A stretch of 64,000 nucleotides of DNA from Calophaca sinica (Eukaryota; Streptophyta; Magnoliopsida; Fabales; Fabaceae): the NCBI GenBank assembly GCA_037113605.1, contig CM073734.1:50893985-50957984 (forward strand), in the 5' to 3' direction. The notes under the pieces are model-generated. The model was not told where the DNA came from. It searched no databases and saw only the letters and a program-made list of their open reading frames with translations. A program made the position numbers and the translations under genes. Shown here in pieces: positions 10,256 to 22,998 of this stretch; position 1 is the first letter of the stretch; each line of letters begins with the position of its first letter.

Positions 10256-13200
10256 GACACGACTAGCTCTCACACTCGATGAACAGTTCGCCGCATACGA
10301 TATTCAAAGAGCGGTACGCAACATTATTCGACCGCATATCAAATAATAAGAGCATGCTTAATATGAAGAAACGCAATTCAACAACTTAAGCAACATAAGC
10401 AATTTGCATGGTGAAACGCAATTCAACAAGCATAAGCAATTCGCAGCATATATTCAATCACATATTAAGTATTTGCATAACTCAATAATATCGGCAAACA
10501 TCACATACTTGACACGCAAATCAAGGAATCCATCCCTCTGTAACTCGATGGAGTTGACAGAGAGGTACACAAATGTGGGGGGTTGGGTTCAGGAGACCAA
10601 CCACAAAGTTTTCACCCACGAATGACTCGGAAAATGGACGACCGCACGACAATAAATAACGAAGGGGTTCGGAAACCCTAACCTCGAACTCGGAGAGTTC
10701 TCAGACTTCTTCGTATTTAAATAAGCATTTAAATAACAAAAAGCCTAAAAATATCTAAAGTTGCCCTTACCACAGTTGTTTCCTAGAATGGTACCGCACG
10801 CCTCGGGTCCACGTCGCACGATCTCGGAATTCGTAAATCCTATCACCACAAAGTAAGCTTAGCACACTTCTAACAACTACACTTAAAACCTTAGGCTCTC
10901 AAAACCTACCCCTTTCTAACCGAATCATTTTCAATTAAACATTCAATTACTAACTACTTGAAAGAATAAGGTTTTTAGACTAAAATCATTCCTTTAGAAG
11001 CTAAACATAATGCATTATCAATTTTCTTTAAAACTTTTAAAATGAAAACAACTTCAATCAGCCACTTTTCATAATTTCTAAAGCCTAGAACACATTCATT
11101 CAAGCATTACATATAAGTTTTAAAAAAATAATTTCCCTTCAATAGTTCTAGGGCCTCTCAGCCACCATCCCCTTTTTCTAAACAAAATTGCAAAACTCTC
11201 TTTTTAAATTGCAAACCATTTCCAAATCATTTAAATTAAACTCCAAGACATTAACATATTAAGACACATCTAAGGCATGGTTCTAAACACATTTCAAACA
11301 TATTCTAAACATATTGCAAGTCACAATTCAAGACTAACTTCTACAAGATTTCAAAACTCATTTTCAAAACATTTCAAGAGGAAGGTTTCCAAAATTTCTT
11401 TCCAATTCTTTGATTCAAACCAATTAAACCATGATCATACCAAATCTAACAATTAGATAACAAACCTACTTCAAAACATATACAAAGTCCCTACTAATTC
11501 CAAATTCATGCTTTTCAAAAATAGGTTCTCACAAAGATCTATTAACTCAAGGTTCCAATTAAACATTCATACATCATAAACAAGTTTTACAAATAAATTT
11601 TTCTTTCTTCTCTATACCTATAGAGCTCGCGGCTCTTATACCAAAAATTAGGAACAATTTGCAAACTTCCCAAAATAATTATCAATGTTGTTTCATACAC
11701 AATTATGTTCATAAAACCACCAACTATTGCACAAAACTAAGCTTAACCAAGTTCCAAAATGTTTTGAAATCTCTCAAGGACAAGGTTTCCAATAAAACTT
11801 TTCTAGCTCTTTTTGATTCAAACCATTTCAACAATCACAATAACACTTATACTAGCTAAGAACCAAGAACTATCAACTAATTTCATGCTTCACCAAATAA
11901 ATATCACTAATCCCCTTTTTCAAGAATAGATTTTCATCAAAAGTTTGCTCAATCAAAGTTCTAGTTCAAAATTATCATTTCCATACTCCTCCAAACTTCT
12001 ACAACAATCAAATACAATTAATTTAAAAGCTAAGAACACAAGAACTTTGCCCCCCTAAGCCTAGGATAACTCTCGACCCACACACCCATCTTCCAAACAA
12101 TTTGCAAAACTTCAAACTAATTAAACAACACCATTTCATATATTTATTCTTTCACAAAACAACAAATAGTTTCACAAACCCAAGCCTAATCAAGTTTCAA
12201 TCCTATCTCCAAACAATTTTCAAGAACAAGGGTTTCATGAAATTTTACTCAATCCAATCTTCTAATCCAAAACTAGTAAATAAAATGGCAACAACAACAT
12301 CTATTAAGCAAGAAATACAAACTAATTTAAAGGATTCACAGGGAGATCACCCAAATCCCTTTCCCTTAGGTTTTTGCACCTAGGGTTCCATAAAAATTTG
12401 GGGAATGAGTTCATGTCTCCATGATCATGATCAAGTGAAATACAAGACATAGAAATAAGAATGAAGTAAGAAAAATCAAGGAAACTACCTCCTAAATCCT
12501 AGGAGAACTCACGGCTTTGGGTTCACAAATGGAGGAGGAAAAGTTGGTTTTCTCTCTTACTTGCATAGTGAGGAAGATGATGAGGATTAGAAGAAGAAGT
12601 TTGGAGCAAGGAAGGTAGAAAAATGAGGGTAGGATAGTGCCCTGAAGAAGAAGGGAAGCCATGGAAGAACCCTTGCTCTTTCTCTCACTAGAATGAAGAA
12701 GAAGAAGAATAGAATGGAAGGTGGGGGGTGGAAGGGGGGTCGTGGTTCAGCTGCCCAAAATAAGGGTGAAGTTAATTTAATGACACAATTAATTTTTAAA
12801 AGGCTTTTCTTGACTTTTCTAATTAACAAAAGAAATGATAATCAAGTAGAAATAAAAGAAAATGAAGAAGAATAGCAGGTAGGTGGGTCACGGCCTGAAA
12901 GGCCAAAGGAGAATAAGGGAAAAAAAATAATTAAAACAAGGGTGTGATACTTGGTTGAGAATAATTAAGGATAACCATAAAATATTAATCACCCAAAAAG
13001 TGACACCTACACTACAAAGTAAGATTCTAATCCCATCAACTAGTCTAAACATCTAATCTCTTATCCCTCATAATTATCCTCTAATCATAAGGTCTAAAGC
13101 GTGCTAAAAACACGGCGTCAAATAACCGCGTTACCGATTTATTCTCTTGCCGATAAATTCACGAAAATTAATTTGCTGAGAAATTAATTCACCGCGTGAT

Positions 13201-13725
13201 CAAATATTACCATAAATAATAAAAACAATCTAAAACACTCAAAAATAATCACGGCAAGTTACAATTCGATTTTCATCGAAATCGGAGTTCGTTTTAAATT
13301 TTAATGCGGATAAAATTTACCCGGTAATTCAAAACGCGGCAAAACTTCGTTAGAGTTTTCTGACGATTTTCGAACCATGAATTAATATTAAATATTAATT
13401 CTTAAATTTAATTTCATCTTGATTTAATTCAATCAATTTCTTAGTCAACAAAAATACGCTGCTATCACACACGCAGAAAACTTATAATAAGTATAATTGA
13501 TGAATTTTCTTTAAAAGCAGCATACGTCTACGCTGTCAATTAATTCGAATTGACATCATGAATAATAATTATTTATAATAAATAAATTATTCAAAATAAC
13601 TCAAAATAATTTCTCGTACTCTCAGTAAACCATTGAGGTGATCAATCTCTATGACTTATTTTTTGAGTATTCAGGATTTTATTGCTAAAATTACTTTTCT
13701 TAAAAATTGGGATGTTACAATAACA

Positions 13726-13732
13726 CCCCCTT
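13726..13732 (-). promoter_or_regulatory. Polypurine tract of the LARD-like element
   Basis: The minus strand reads AAGGGGG, followed six bases on by the LTR start TGTAACATCCC. This is the expected plus-strand priming site. Confidence 0.7.
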
Positions 13733-16143
13733 AAAATAGTTTCGCCCTCGAAACTACACGGATAGTAAAATACGGAAAATTACTTTACTCAAATCCATAA
13801 AATAATTTGCACACAAGGACACTCTTAGTACATATTAATATATGTAGCACTATATTAGTTATAGTTACATAACATAGCATGCGATAATAATAATCACAAG
13901 GCATATACACATATCACACCGTAAAGTAAGCGCAGTTAGTAAACGAAGAATCCCTTGCGGCTGACCGATGTTTTTTTTCCTGATCACGACATCTACTCAT
14001 CCACGATCATGATCACGATCGCGCTCACGAACACGGGTACAACTTACGGCTTCACGCCATTACCACGAGAATAATTCTAACCTATTCGCAGGCAATCATG
14101 GTTACACATACTAAGAATACAAAAACCTTTTAAAATTTCATGGTTATACATACTAAGAATACAAAAAGCTTTTTAAGTCGAAGTTTCTCCTTAAGAAAAT
14201 TCCTTACCCCAACAATCAAGTACTCGAATCTCGAAAACATTTTTCCCTTTTTGAAACTATAAAATCTCATACACTCACTCAAAATTTTCATAACTAACTT
14301 TTAATTCTAATCAATTATTAAACTTCTAAAACGTCCAATTACAATTACTATCAGTTAAGCACAGAAAATTTTAAAATACTATCGAGGTAGCAAGTGCTCC
14401 TTGGGTTTTAAAATAGCAGTTAGTATCCAAGAATTTTTCTTCATTCAAAATTTGTGAAGTTTTAAAACTTACACTAAGAATCAAGAATTTCAAACACGTC
14501 ATTCCCTAAGACTCCACCTTGTTTAGGAATACTAGGATTCCCTTTAACATTAGGCGTTTCATTGTCTTGAAATACTAAAATAACACTAAAAGAAAATTCT
14601 AACTTAATCAAACTTTCTCTACCAATTTATGATTTAATAGAATTCTCTAAAACTTGGAACTACTTTCAACAAAACCATTATTAGCAAATATGCTAGAATC
14701 ACTTATTAGTTTCTAAGAGAACAAACAATAACTTAATGAAATTAAAGTTTTCTAATACTCTCTTTTACACGAAAGAAAACAAAATCATTTTCAAGCTCTC
14801 ATTACAAAAATTGGAATTCAACCAGATTCATAAAAAAAAACTTAAACTTATTGACAACTAAATCATCAACAAGGATACAAGCAATAAAAACAAAGGAACT
14901 AAGACACTCAACTAAAACCTTCCAGGAACTCGTGGTTTGAAGATAGGAAGAGACAAAAGGATTGCTATGATCACCAACCACGAGATCGCCCATAACATCA
15001 CCCAAGGGTACAAAGGATACAAAGAACAATCCTCACCTGACATCTCTCAAAGTTTCAGCTTACCAAGGAATGAAAGGAAATGATTTCCAGGTTTCTCACA
15101 CACTTCAAATGCCTCCAAGGTCTAGCACTACTTAAGGGAAGATCAAATAAAATAGGGGCCTTTGGAGTTGGATTTGTCCGCGGTGGATAAAAGAAAAGAA
15201 GGAATGAACTAAGTTATCTCTATCTTTCTATGCCCATACTTACAACCCATAATACAACTAATTATTCTCTCCCCTTTCCCTGAGCTTAGTGTTACCTAAG
15301 AAAGGAATTGGAAAATGGCGGGGGTCCTCTAAACAAAACTTGTTCGTGGCATACAATAGGTAGAAAGGAAATGAATCTACGTCCGACACTAAGACCAATA
15401 ATGCAAATTGAATTATTCTCCCTTTTTTTTTTAAACGATCGGTGTGAATTCAAAAGAAAGGAGGGGAAAGATTCACAAAATTTTGGTCCAATGTCTTCAT
15501 CACTTACTAGCACTATAACTAAAACAAAATATTTCCTTCTGCACCTTTTTATAAGTGCGTGGTCGGCCAAGTAAGTAAGAGAAAGGATGACGATAATTAT
15601 TCCACTTTGCTTGGCTCTCCTTTTAAAGGAAAAATTCCGTGATCTAAAATTCCGGAGAAGGTTTGGTAAAAGAATTGTGGGAACTAATGCTAGCTAGGCA
15701 ACTTGTCGCGTACTAAACTACTACCCGCAACTCTCACTAATTTTCCAGCTACCATTCAACTGAGTCAAATGGTTCCCGCGTAAATTAAGTTATCACAAGA
15801 CAATTAATCTGTGCTTGCTAGAAAGTAGTCGCGTTTAATATTTTCGTTGGAAAATATTAATACACTCGCACAAATGGCAGACACACAATCAATTACACAT
15901 ATTCGTAGCGGTGTAAAAATAGACTATTGCGAAAACACAAATGTTAGTGACAAACACATCACACTCACAAAATCATAAATTTTTTTTTTTTGATTTTCGA
16001 ATAAGATACATATCAAAATACTTCATACATCAATCATTTACGTGATCTATATCTAGGATCACTAATACGCCAAAGATCATGTTAAACAACAACAACAATA
16101 ATAATAATAACATCTCCTGCAAATAATCCCAGAATCTCATCTC

Positions 16144-16328
16144 TTACTTCACGGAGGACTTAAGAGAGTCGTGGTGACGAAGGTCAACTAATCGCTTGGT
16201 CTCTGCAACTTGCTCCGCTCGGTGTTATTCTAGCAGATCACACTGATTTTCCATAGCGGTCTGTTGAGGAATAGTAACTACTGTCCCTGCTATAGCTTGG
16301 CTATCTGAATCCTCGGATCCGTCTCTAC
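16144..16328 (-). pseudogene. Vestigial gag N-terminus in the LARD-like element
   Basis: About 60 codons just inside the primer site read RDGSEDSDSQAI, then TIPQQTAMENQ, a TAA, then AEQVAETKRLVDLRHHDS and a stop. The arrangement parallels the Tekay gag start (MPPRRDPTTGSDS, a glutamine-rich stretch, then GLADFRKHDPPKF), which also sits close to its primer site. The similarity is weak but collinear. It would be a remnant of the ancestral autonomous element, not a working protein. Confidence 0.45.
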
Positions 16329-16603
16329 AGAAAGAATTACTCGTTTCTGAGATATTGAATTCCCACAAGGTTTTACAACCTCATTAAAACTCCACAACAA
16401 TTTTGTGTGTCTCAGGACACATTGCTCCAATTAAGAACAATCCAAACAATTACAAGTAGAGTTAATCCACTTGAGGAACAACTACACAAGCATAGTTCGA
16501 CTCACAACAAAACACATCTTGACTCCCAACAGGGTAACTTCTATCCTCCCGATACTTGACCAGCTATAGTTTACCCAACTCACAGTCCGGTTAGAACCGA
16601 ACC

Positions 16604-16615
16604 GCTCTGATACCA
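16604..16615 (-). promoter_or_regulatory. Primer binding site of the LARD-like element (tRNA-iMet)
   Basis: The minus strand reads TGGTATCAGAGC, the classic complement of the plant initiator tRNA-Met 3' end, four bases inside the 5' LTR. About 30 further bases are almost identical to the Tekay element at the same place. Confidence 0.9.
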
Positions 16616-16884
16616 CTATTGTAGCACCCTGTCTCCGGAGTGCTACTAAGTGAACATTCTGACAAAAGTTGACATGTTTTCGTAAGGTGGAATACTCTGC
16701 TCGTAGGGTTTTCAAGAAATGTGGTCCTATTTTTTTTTAAAAGGTTCTTTAAAGAAGCAGTCAGAGCATCACAGCGACTTTTAGAAACATGGTGGAAAAT
16801 AATTTAAGACACCACATAGACCACATTCATTTATTCTGTCAAATCATATATAACAAACGTGTCATGAAACATACCAGAGATTTA

Positions 16885-17061
16885 TTACAACACTGAAATA
16901 AATGACAAATATCCTATAGCTGGTCGACAAGTTATACTCCTTACTAGACTACTAGTAAGTTCCATAACATAACACAGATAGAAGGCCGGATGACGATCCT
17001 CAGCTGCTCCTCCCTGCAGTTCTAAATCCTCTGCTTGCTCTGCTTTCTGGGTTACATTCAT
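16885..17061 (-). CDS. Short LTR frame sharing only the start of the LTR ORF (right copy)
   Basis: 58 codons starting MNVTQKAEQAE, with one or two residue differences from the left copy. See 9490-9666. Confidence 0.35.
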   Translation of the reverse strand: MNVTQKAEQAEDLELQGGAAEDRHPAFYLCYVMELTSSLVRSITCRPAIGYLSFISVL

Positions 17062-17302
17062 TAAATTGAAAGAACCACTGGCAAGGGTCAACTTCTTAAA
17101 AATAAAGAGCAGATACACATATTTGACAACACACTCGGCAACAAAACATATAATAACACGACATATTACAGAAATTAGCAATTATGACAATAGGCAACCA
17201 ACAGTATACACAGTTCTCAAGACGCAACTCAAGACTCTCTCAAGACTCAGCTCACGACTCATTTTCTCTCGACACTTCGACAACCTCCGGAACAATGAAC
17301 AA

Positions 17303-17635
17303 CGCCCTTGAATTCCGGCCTTAACCTTGAGCTCTTCCACTACTCTAGGAGATTTAAGTCGAAGTTACCCAACGCCACGCCAATGGACCACGCCCATGAA
17401 CATCCAGCCGAAGCTTTGAGCTCTTCCACTAGTCTAGGATATTCGGGTCGAAGTCACCCACTACACGACAATGGACAACGTCCTTGAACATCCGGCTGAA
17501 GCCTTGAGCTCTTCCACTACTCTAGGATATTCAAGTCGAAATCACCCACTACTCGACAAGGAACGACGCCCTTGAACATCCAGCCGAAGCCTTGAGCTCT
17601 TCCACTACTCTAGGATATTCAAGTCGAAGTTCAAA
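17303..17635. repeat. 88/89-bp tandem repeat in LARD LTR (right)
   Basis: Four units, as in the left LTR, with the same spacing of the TTGAGCTCTTCCACT word. Confidence 0.85.
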
Positions 17636-20600
17636 AACGACACGACTAGCTCTCACACTCGATGAACAATTCGCCGCATACGATATTCAAAGAGCGGTAC
17701 GCAACATTATTCGACCGCATATCAAATAATAAGAGCATGCTTAATATGAAGAAACACAATTCAACAACTTAAGCAACATAAGCAATTTGCATGGTGAAAC
17801 GCAATTCAACAAGCATAAGCAATTCGCAGCATATATTCAATCACATATTAAGTATTTGCATAACTCAATAATATCGGCAAACATCACATACTTGACACGC
17901 AAATCAAGGAATCCATCCCTCTGTAACTCGATGGAGTTGACAGAGAGGTACCCAAATGTGGGGGGTTGGGTTCAGGAGACCAACCACAAAGTTTTCACCC
18001 ACGAATGACTCGGAAAATGGATGACCGCACGACAATAAATAACGAAGGGGTTCGGAAACCCTAACCTCGAACTCGGAGAGTTCTCAGACTTCTTCGTATT
18101 TAAATAAGCATTTAAATAACAAAAAGCCTAAAAATATCTAAAGTTGCCCTTACCACAGTTGTTTCCTAGAATGGTACCGCACGCTTCGGGTCCACGTCGC
18201 ACGATCTCGGAATTCGTAAATCCTATCACCACAAAGTAAGCTTAGCACACTTCTAATAACTACACTTAAAACCTTAGGCTCTCAAAACCTACCCCTTTCT
18301 AACCGAATCATTTTCAATTAAACATTCAATTACTAACTACTTGAAAGAATAAGGTTTTTAGACTAAAATCATTCCTTTAGAAGCTAAACATAATGCATTA
18401 TCAATTTTCTTTAAAACTTTTAAAATGAAAACAACTTCAATCAGCCACTTTTCATAATTTCTAAAGCCTAGAACACATTCATTCAAGCATTACATATAAG
18501 TTTTAAAAAAATAATTTCCCTTCAATAGTCCTAGGGCCTCTCGGCCACCATCCCCTTTTTCTAAACAAAATTGCAAAACTCTCTTTTTAAATTGCAAACC
18601 ATTTCCAAATCATTTAAATTAAACTCCAAGACATTAACATATTAAGACACATCTAAGGCATGGTTCTAAACACATTTCAAACATATTCTAAACATATTGC
18701 AAGTCACAATTCAAGACTAACTTCTAAAAGATTTCAAAACTCATTTTCAAAACATTTCAAGAGGAAGGTTTCCAAAATTTCTTTCCAATTCTTTGATTCA
18801 AACCAATTAAACCATGATCATACCAAATCTAACAATTAGATAACAAACCTACTTCAAAACATATACAAAGTCCCTACTAATTCCAAATTCATGCTTTTCA
18901 AAAATAGGTTCTCACAAAGATCTATTAACTCAAGGTTCCAATTAAACATTCATACATCATAAACAAGTTTTGCAAATAAATTTTTCTTTCTTCTCTATAC
19001 CTATAGAGCTCGCGCCTCTTATACCAAAAATTAGGAACAATTTGCAAACTTCCCAAAATAATTATCAATGTTGTTTCATACACAATTATGTTCATAAAAC
19101 CACCAACTATTGCACAAAACTAAGCTTAACCAAGTTCCAAAATGTTTTGAAATCTCTCAAGGACAAGGTTTCCAATAAAACTTTTCTAGCTCTTTTTGAT
19201 TCAAACCATTTCAACAATCACAATAACACTTATACTAGCTAAGAACCAAGAACTATCAACTAATTTCATGCTTCACCAAATAAATATCACTAATCCCCTT
19301 TTTCAAGAATAGATTTTCATCAAAAGTTTGCTCAATCAAAGTTCTAGTTCAAAATTATCATTTCTATACTCCTCCAAACTTCTACAACAATCAAATACAA
19401 TTAATTTAAAAGCTAAGAACACAAGAACTTTGCCCCCCTAAGCCTAGGATAACTCTCGACCCACACACCCATCTTCCAAACAATTTGCAAAACTTCAAAC
19501 TAATTAAACAACACCATTTCATATATTTATTCTTTCACAAAACAACAAATAGTTTCACAAACCCAAGCCTAATCAAGTTTCAATCCTATCTCCAAACAAT
19601 TTTCAAGAACAAGGGTTTCATGAAATTTTACTCAATCCAATCTTCTAATCCAAAACTAGTAAATAAAATGGCAACAACAACATCTATTAAGCAAGAAATA
19701 CAAACTAATTTAAAGGATTCACAGGGAGATCACCCAAATCCCTTTCCCTTAGGTTTTTGCACCTAGGGTTCCATAAAAATTTGGGGAATGAGTTCATGTC
19801 TCCATGATCATGATCAAGTGAAATACAAGACATAGAAATAAGAATGAAGTAAGAAAAATCAAGGAAACTACCTCCTAAATCCTAGGAGAACTCACGGCTT
19901 TGGGTTCACAAATGGAGGAGGAAAAGTTGGTTTTCTCTCTTACTTGCATAGTGAGGAAGATGATGAGGATTAGAAGAAGAAGTTTGGAGCAACGGAGGTA
20001 GAAAAATGAGGGTAGGATAGTGCCCTGAAGAAGAAGGGAAGCCATGGAAGAACCCTTGCTCTTTCTCTCACTAGAATGAAGAAGAAGAAGAATAGAATGG
20101 AAGGTGGGGGGTGGAAGGGGGGTCGTGGTTCAGCTGCCCAAAATAAGGGTGAAGTTAATTTAATGACACAATTAATTTTTAAAAGGCTTTTCTTGACTTT
20201 TCTTATTAACAAAAGAAATGATAATCAAGTAGAAATAAAAGAAAATGAAGAAGAATAGCAGGTAGGTGGGTCACGGCCTGAAAGGCCAAAGGAGAATAAG
20301 GGGAAAAAAATAATTAAAACAAGGGTGTGATACTTGGTTGAGAATAATTAAGGATAACCATAAAATATTAATCACCCAGAAAGTGACACCTACACTACAA
20401 AGTAAGATTCTAATCCCATCAACTAGTCTAAACATCTAATCTCTCATCCCTCATAATTATCCTCTAATCATAGGGTCTAAAGCGTGCTAAAAACACGGTG
20501 TCAAATAACCGCGTTACCGATTTATTCTCTTGCCGATAAATTCACGAAAATTAATTTGCTGAGAAATTAATTCACCACGTGATCAAATATCACCATAAAC

Positions 20601-21107
20601 AATAAAAACAATCTAAAACACTCAAAAATAATCACGGCAAGTTACAATTCGATTTTCATCGAAATCGGAGTTCGTTTTAAATTTTAATGCGGATAAAATT
20701 TACCCGGTAATTCAAAACGCGGCGAAACTTTGTTAGAGTTTTCTGACGATTTTCGAACCATGAATTAATATTAAATATTAATTCTTAAATTTAATTTCAT
20801 CTTGATTTAATTCAATCAATTTCTTAGTCAACAAAAATACGCGTTACCGCGTCACGCAGAAAACTTATAATAAGTATAATTGATGAATTTTCTTTAAAAG
20901 CAGCATACGTCTACGCTGTCAATTAATTCGAATTGACATCATGAATAATAATTATTTATAATAAATAAATTATTCAAAATAACTCAAAATAATTTCTCTT
21001 ACTCTCAGTAAACCATTGAGGTGATCAATCTCTATGACTTATTTTTCGAGTATTTAGGATTTTATTGCTAAAATCACTTTTCTTAAAAATTGGGATGTTA
21101 CACCCAC

Positions 21108-22998
21108 TAAATAATCATAAATAAAATTTTAAGAATTAAAAATTCGAAGGGGTACGAGACCTCACTTCGAACCCTGAGGTTCTTAGACTTCTTCGCTTTA
21201 AGACTTGAAATTAAATAATAACGCTTATCTATGTCTAAGAGTTGCCCTTACTCATACTACACTATATAAAGAAAATATAATGTGAAGCGCCCTTACCATA
21301 GTTGGTTGCTAGTGTGGTACCGCACACCTCGAGTCCACGTCGCACGACCCCCGAATTCGTAACTCCTATCACCACAAGTAAACTTAGCACAATTCTATGA
21401 ACTAACTTAAAACTTAGGCTCTCAAAACCTAACCCTTTCCTAACCAAGCATTTTCATTCAACCATTTACTTACCAACAGCTTGAAAGGAATAAGGTTTTA
21501 GAATGAAAACATTTCTTGAAAAGTTCAAGTAACACACCTTTAGTTTCTTGAAAATTTTAAAGTGATTACAACTTCAGTTAACTTTTTTTTTTCTTCATAA
21601 ATTCAGAAGTTTAAAAACATACTCATTCAAGCATTATGTCCAAGTTTTCAAACAAAATATTCCTTCCATCTTCTCCTATGGCCTCTTGGACCACTCTTTT
21701 TCTATAAAAAAAAATTGCAAATCTTCTTCCAACATTAACAACACCATTTTGATCAATTCTTTTCCTTCACCAAACCACAATTTAACACCCAAAACCAATC
21801 ATCATCAAGTCTAATAATACCCTACAACATTTCAAGAGTCCTAAATTTTCAATAAATTGCCTAATCATGGTTCTAACACAAAACTATATACCACAACAAC
21901 AAGAACAACACCTAGCAAGATAGAAACAACAATTAATTTCATGATTGTTCATCAAGATCACACTACCCTTCTTTTCCCCTTTCTGCTTGCGCCTAGGGCT
22001 CTAAGATTAGGGACTTATGTGCTCATCTCCATCATTTAATCATGATCAAACAACACAACAACACCAAAACAAGCATAAAATCAAGAAGGGAAAAGAAAAG
22101 GGCACCACCTCCTCCCTCCTAGATGCTCGCGGCCAAGAGGGGCTGTTTTGGAGGAGGAAATGCTTCTCCAAAGCTGATAATGAACTAGATGAGGATGAAG
22201 GGAAGAAGAAGTTGGTAGTAAGAAAAATGAAGAAGAAAGGTGAAGTAGTTAAAGAATAGGGAAGCTTGGAAGCCATGGAGGTGGAGAGCTTCTCTCACTA
22301 AAAGTTGAAGATGAAGATGATGTGAGGGTAGAGAGAAGGGGGTCGCGAAAAAATGGGGCTGATGGGAGGGGTTCCATTTCTTTTTATTAGCTTAAAAATA
22401 ATTTAAACGTAGTTTAAAATAAGATAATGTAGTAAAAAGGTAATACTAGTTTTAATCACACAAATAATGACACCTAGCAACAAAGCAAATATGCTAATCA
22501 CATCATCTAATCCTACCCATCTAATCTCACATCTCTCATGATTACCCTCTAATTCTAGAGTCTAAGGGTTGCTAAATACTGCATCGAATGACCGCGTTAC
22601 CGATTAATTACCCGCCGATAAAATTGCAAAAATTAGTTTAGCAAGAAATTAATTCACCGTGTGATATTATTTTATTATACATAATAAAAACACTATCAAA
22701 CATTCAAAAATAATCACGACAAGTTACGATTCGATTTTCATCGAAATCAGGGTTCATTTAAAATTTTATCTACGGTAAAACTGTCCGGCGATTTGAAATG
22801 CGACAAAACTTCGTTAGAATTTTTCGACGATATTCGAACCATGAATTAATATAAAATATTAACTCTCAATTATAATTGATCTTGATTTAATTAATTCACT
22901 TACTTAGCGAACAAGAAATTGCTTATTATAGCATAAATACGACAAATGTTACACTACAATAATGTTAAATAACGTATCGTAAAAATACGGGTGTTACA
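21108..22998 (-). repeat. Tekay-like element, left (3') LTR, second segment
   Basis: Continues the LTR interrupted at 9224 and ends TGTTACA at 22998. With the first segment it totals about 3.85 kb, equal to the right LTR. No coding content; the acidic or basic frames near 22017-22276 come from GAA-rich DNA. Confidence 0.9.

Larger units (their letters stand above)
9225..13719 (-). repeat. LARD-like element, left (3') LTR
   Basis: 4495 bp, TG...CA on the plus strand. It contains an 88-bp tandem repeat block, a short frame at 9490-9666 and A-rich non-coding DNA. Stretches around 10820-10920 and the final 500 bp resemble the Tekay LTR, showing common descent. A 12-bp unit near 9857 is absent from the right LTR. 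Confidence 0.92.
13720..16619 (-). other. LARD-like internal region, mostly non-coding
   Basis: 2.9 kb between the LTRs. Apart from the primer site, purine tract and a gag-start remnant, no retrotransposon domain is readable. Overlapping frames of about 90 codons on both strands near 15292-15574 have no recognisable motif and I treat them as chance. Confidence 0.75.
9225..21102 (-). mobile_element. LARD-like non-autonomous LTR retrotransposon
   Basis: Two long direct repeats of about 4.49 kb (9225-13719 and 16620-21102) flank a 2.9-kb internal region without protease, RT or integrase. Ends are TG...CA, with target duplication CCCAC at 9220-9224 and 21103-21107. The empty site is visible in the other Tekay LTR near 29674-29684. 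The primer site and purine tract place transcription on the minus strand. Length and layout fit a large retrotransposon derivative. The LTRs are nearly identical apart from scattered substitutions and short indels, so it is younger than its host element. Confidence 0.93.
16620..21102 (-). repeat. LARD-like element, right (5') LTR
   Basis: 4483 bp, nearly identical to 9225-13719. It carries the same short frame (16885-17061) and the 88-bp repeats. One local replacement near 20840 (a GTTACCGCGTC segment) differs from the left copy. Confidence 0.92.

Noticed and set aside
15292..15574. Frames of about 90 codons on both strands in the LARD internal region
   Set aside because: Exactly overlapping on opposite strands, no motif, and not matched by the autonomous element. 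No evidence for either.
9225..21102. LARD-like pair as a segmental tandem duplication
   Set aside because: The 5-bp target duplication, TG...CA ends, primer site and purine tract at the correct inner edges, and the empty site in the other Tekay LTR all indicate a single LTR-element insertion.
22017..22276. Overlapping frames of about 80 codons on both strands in the Tekay LTR
   Set aside because: They come from a GAAGAA-rich stretch that also exists in the other LTR with indels, and the codon pattern is not conserved.
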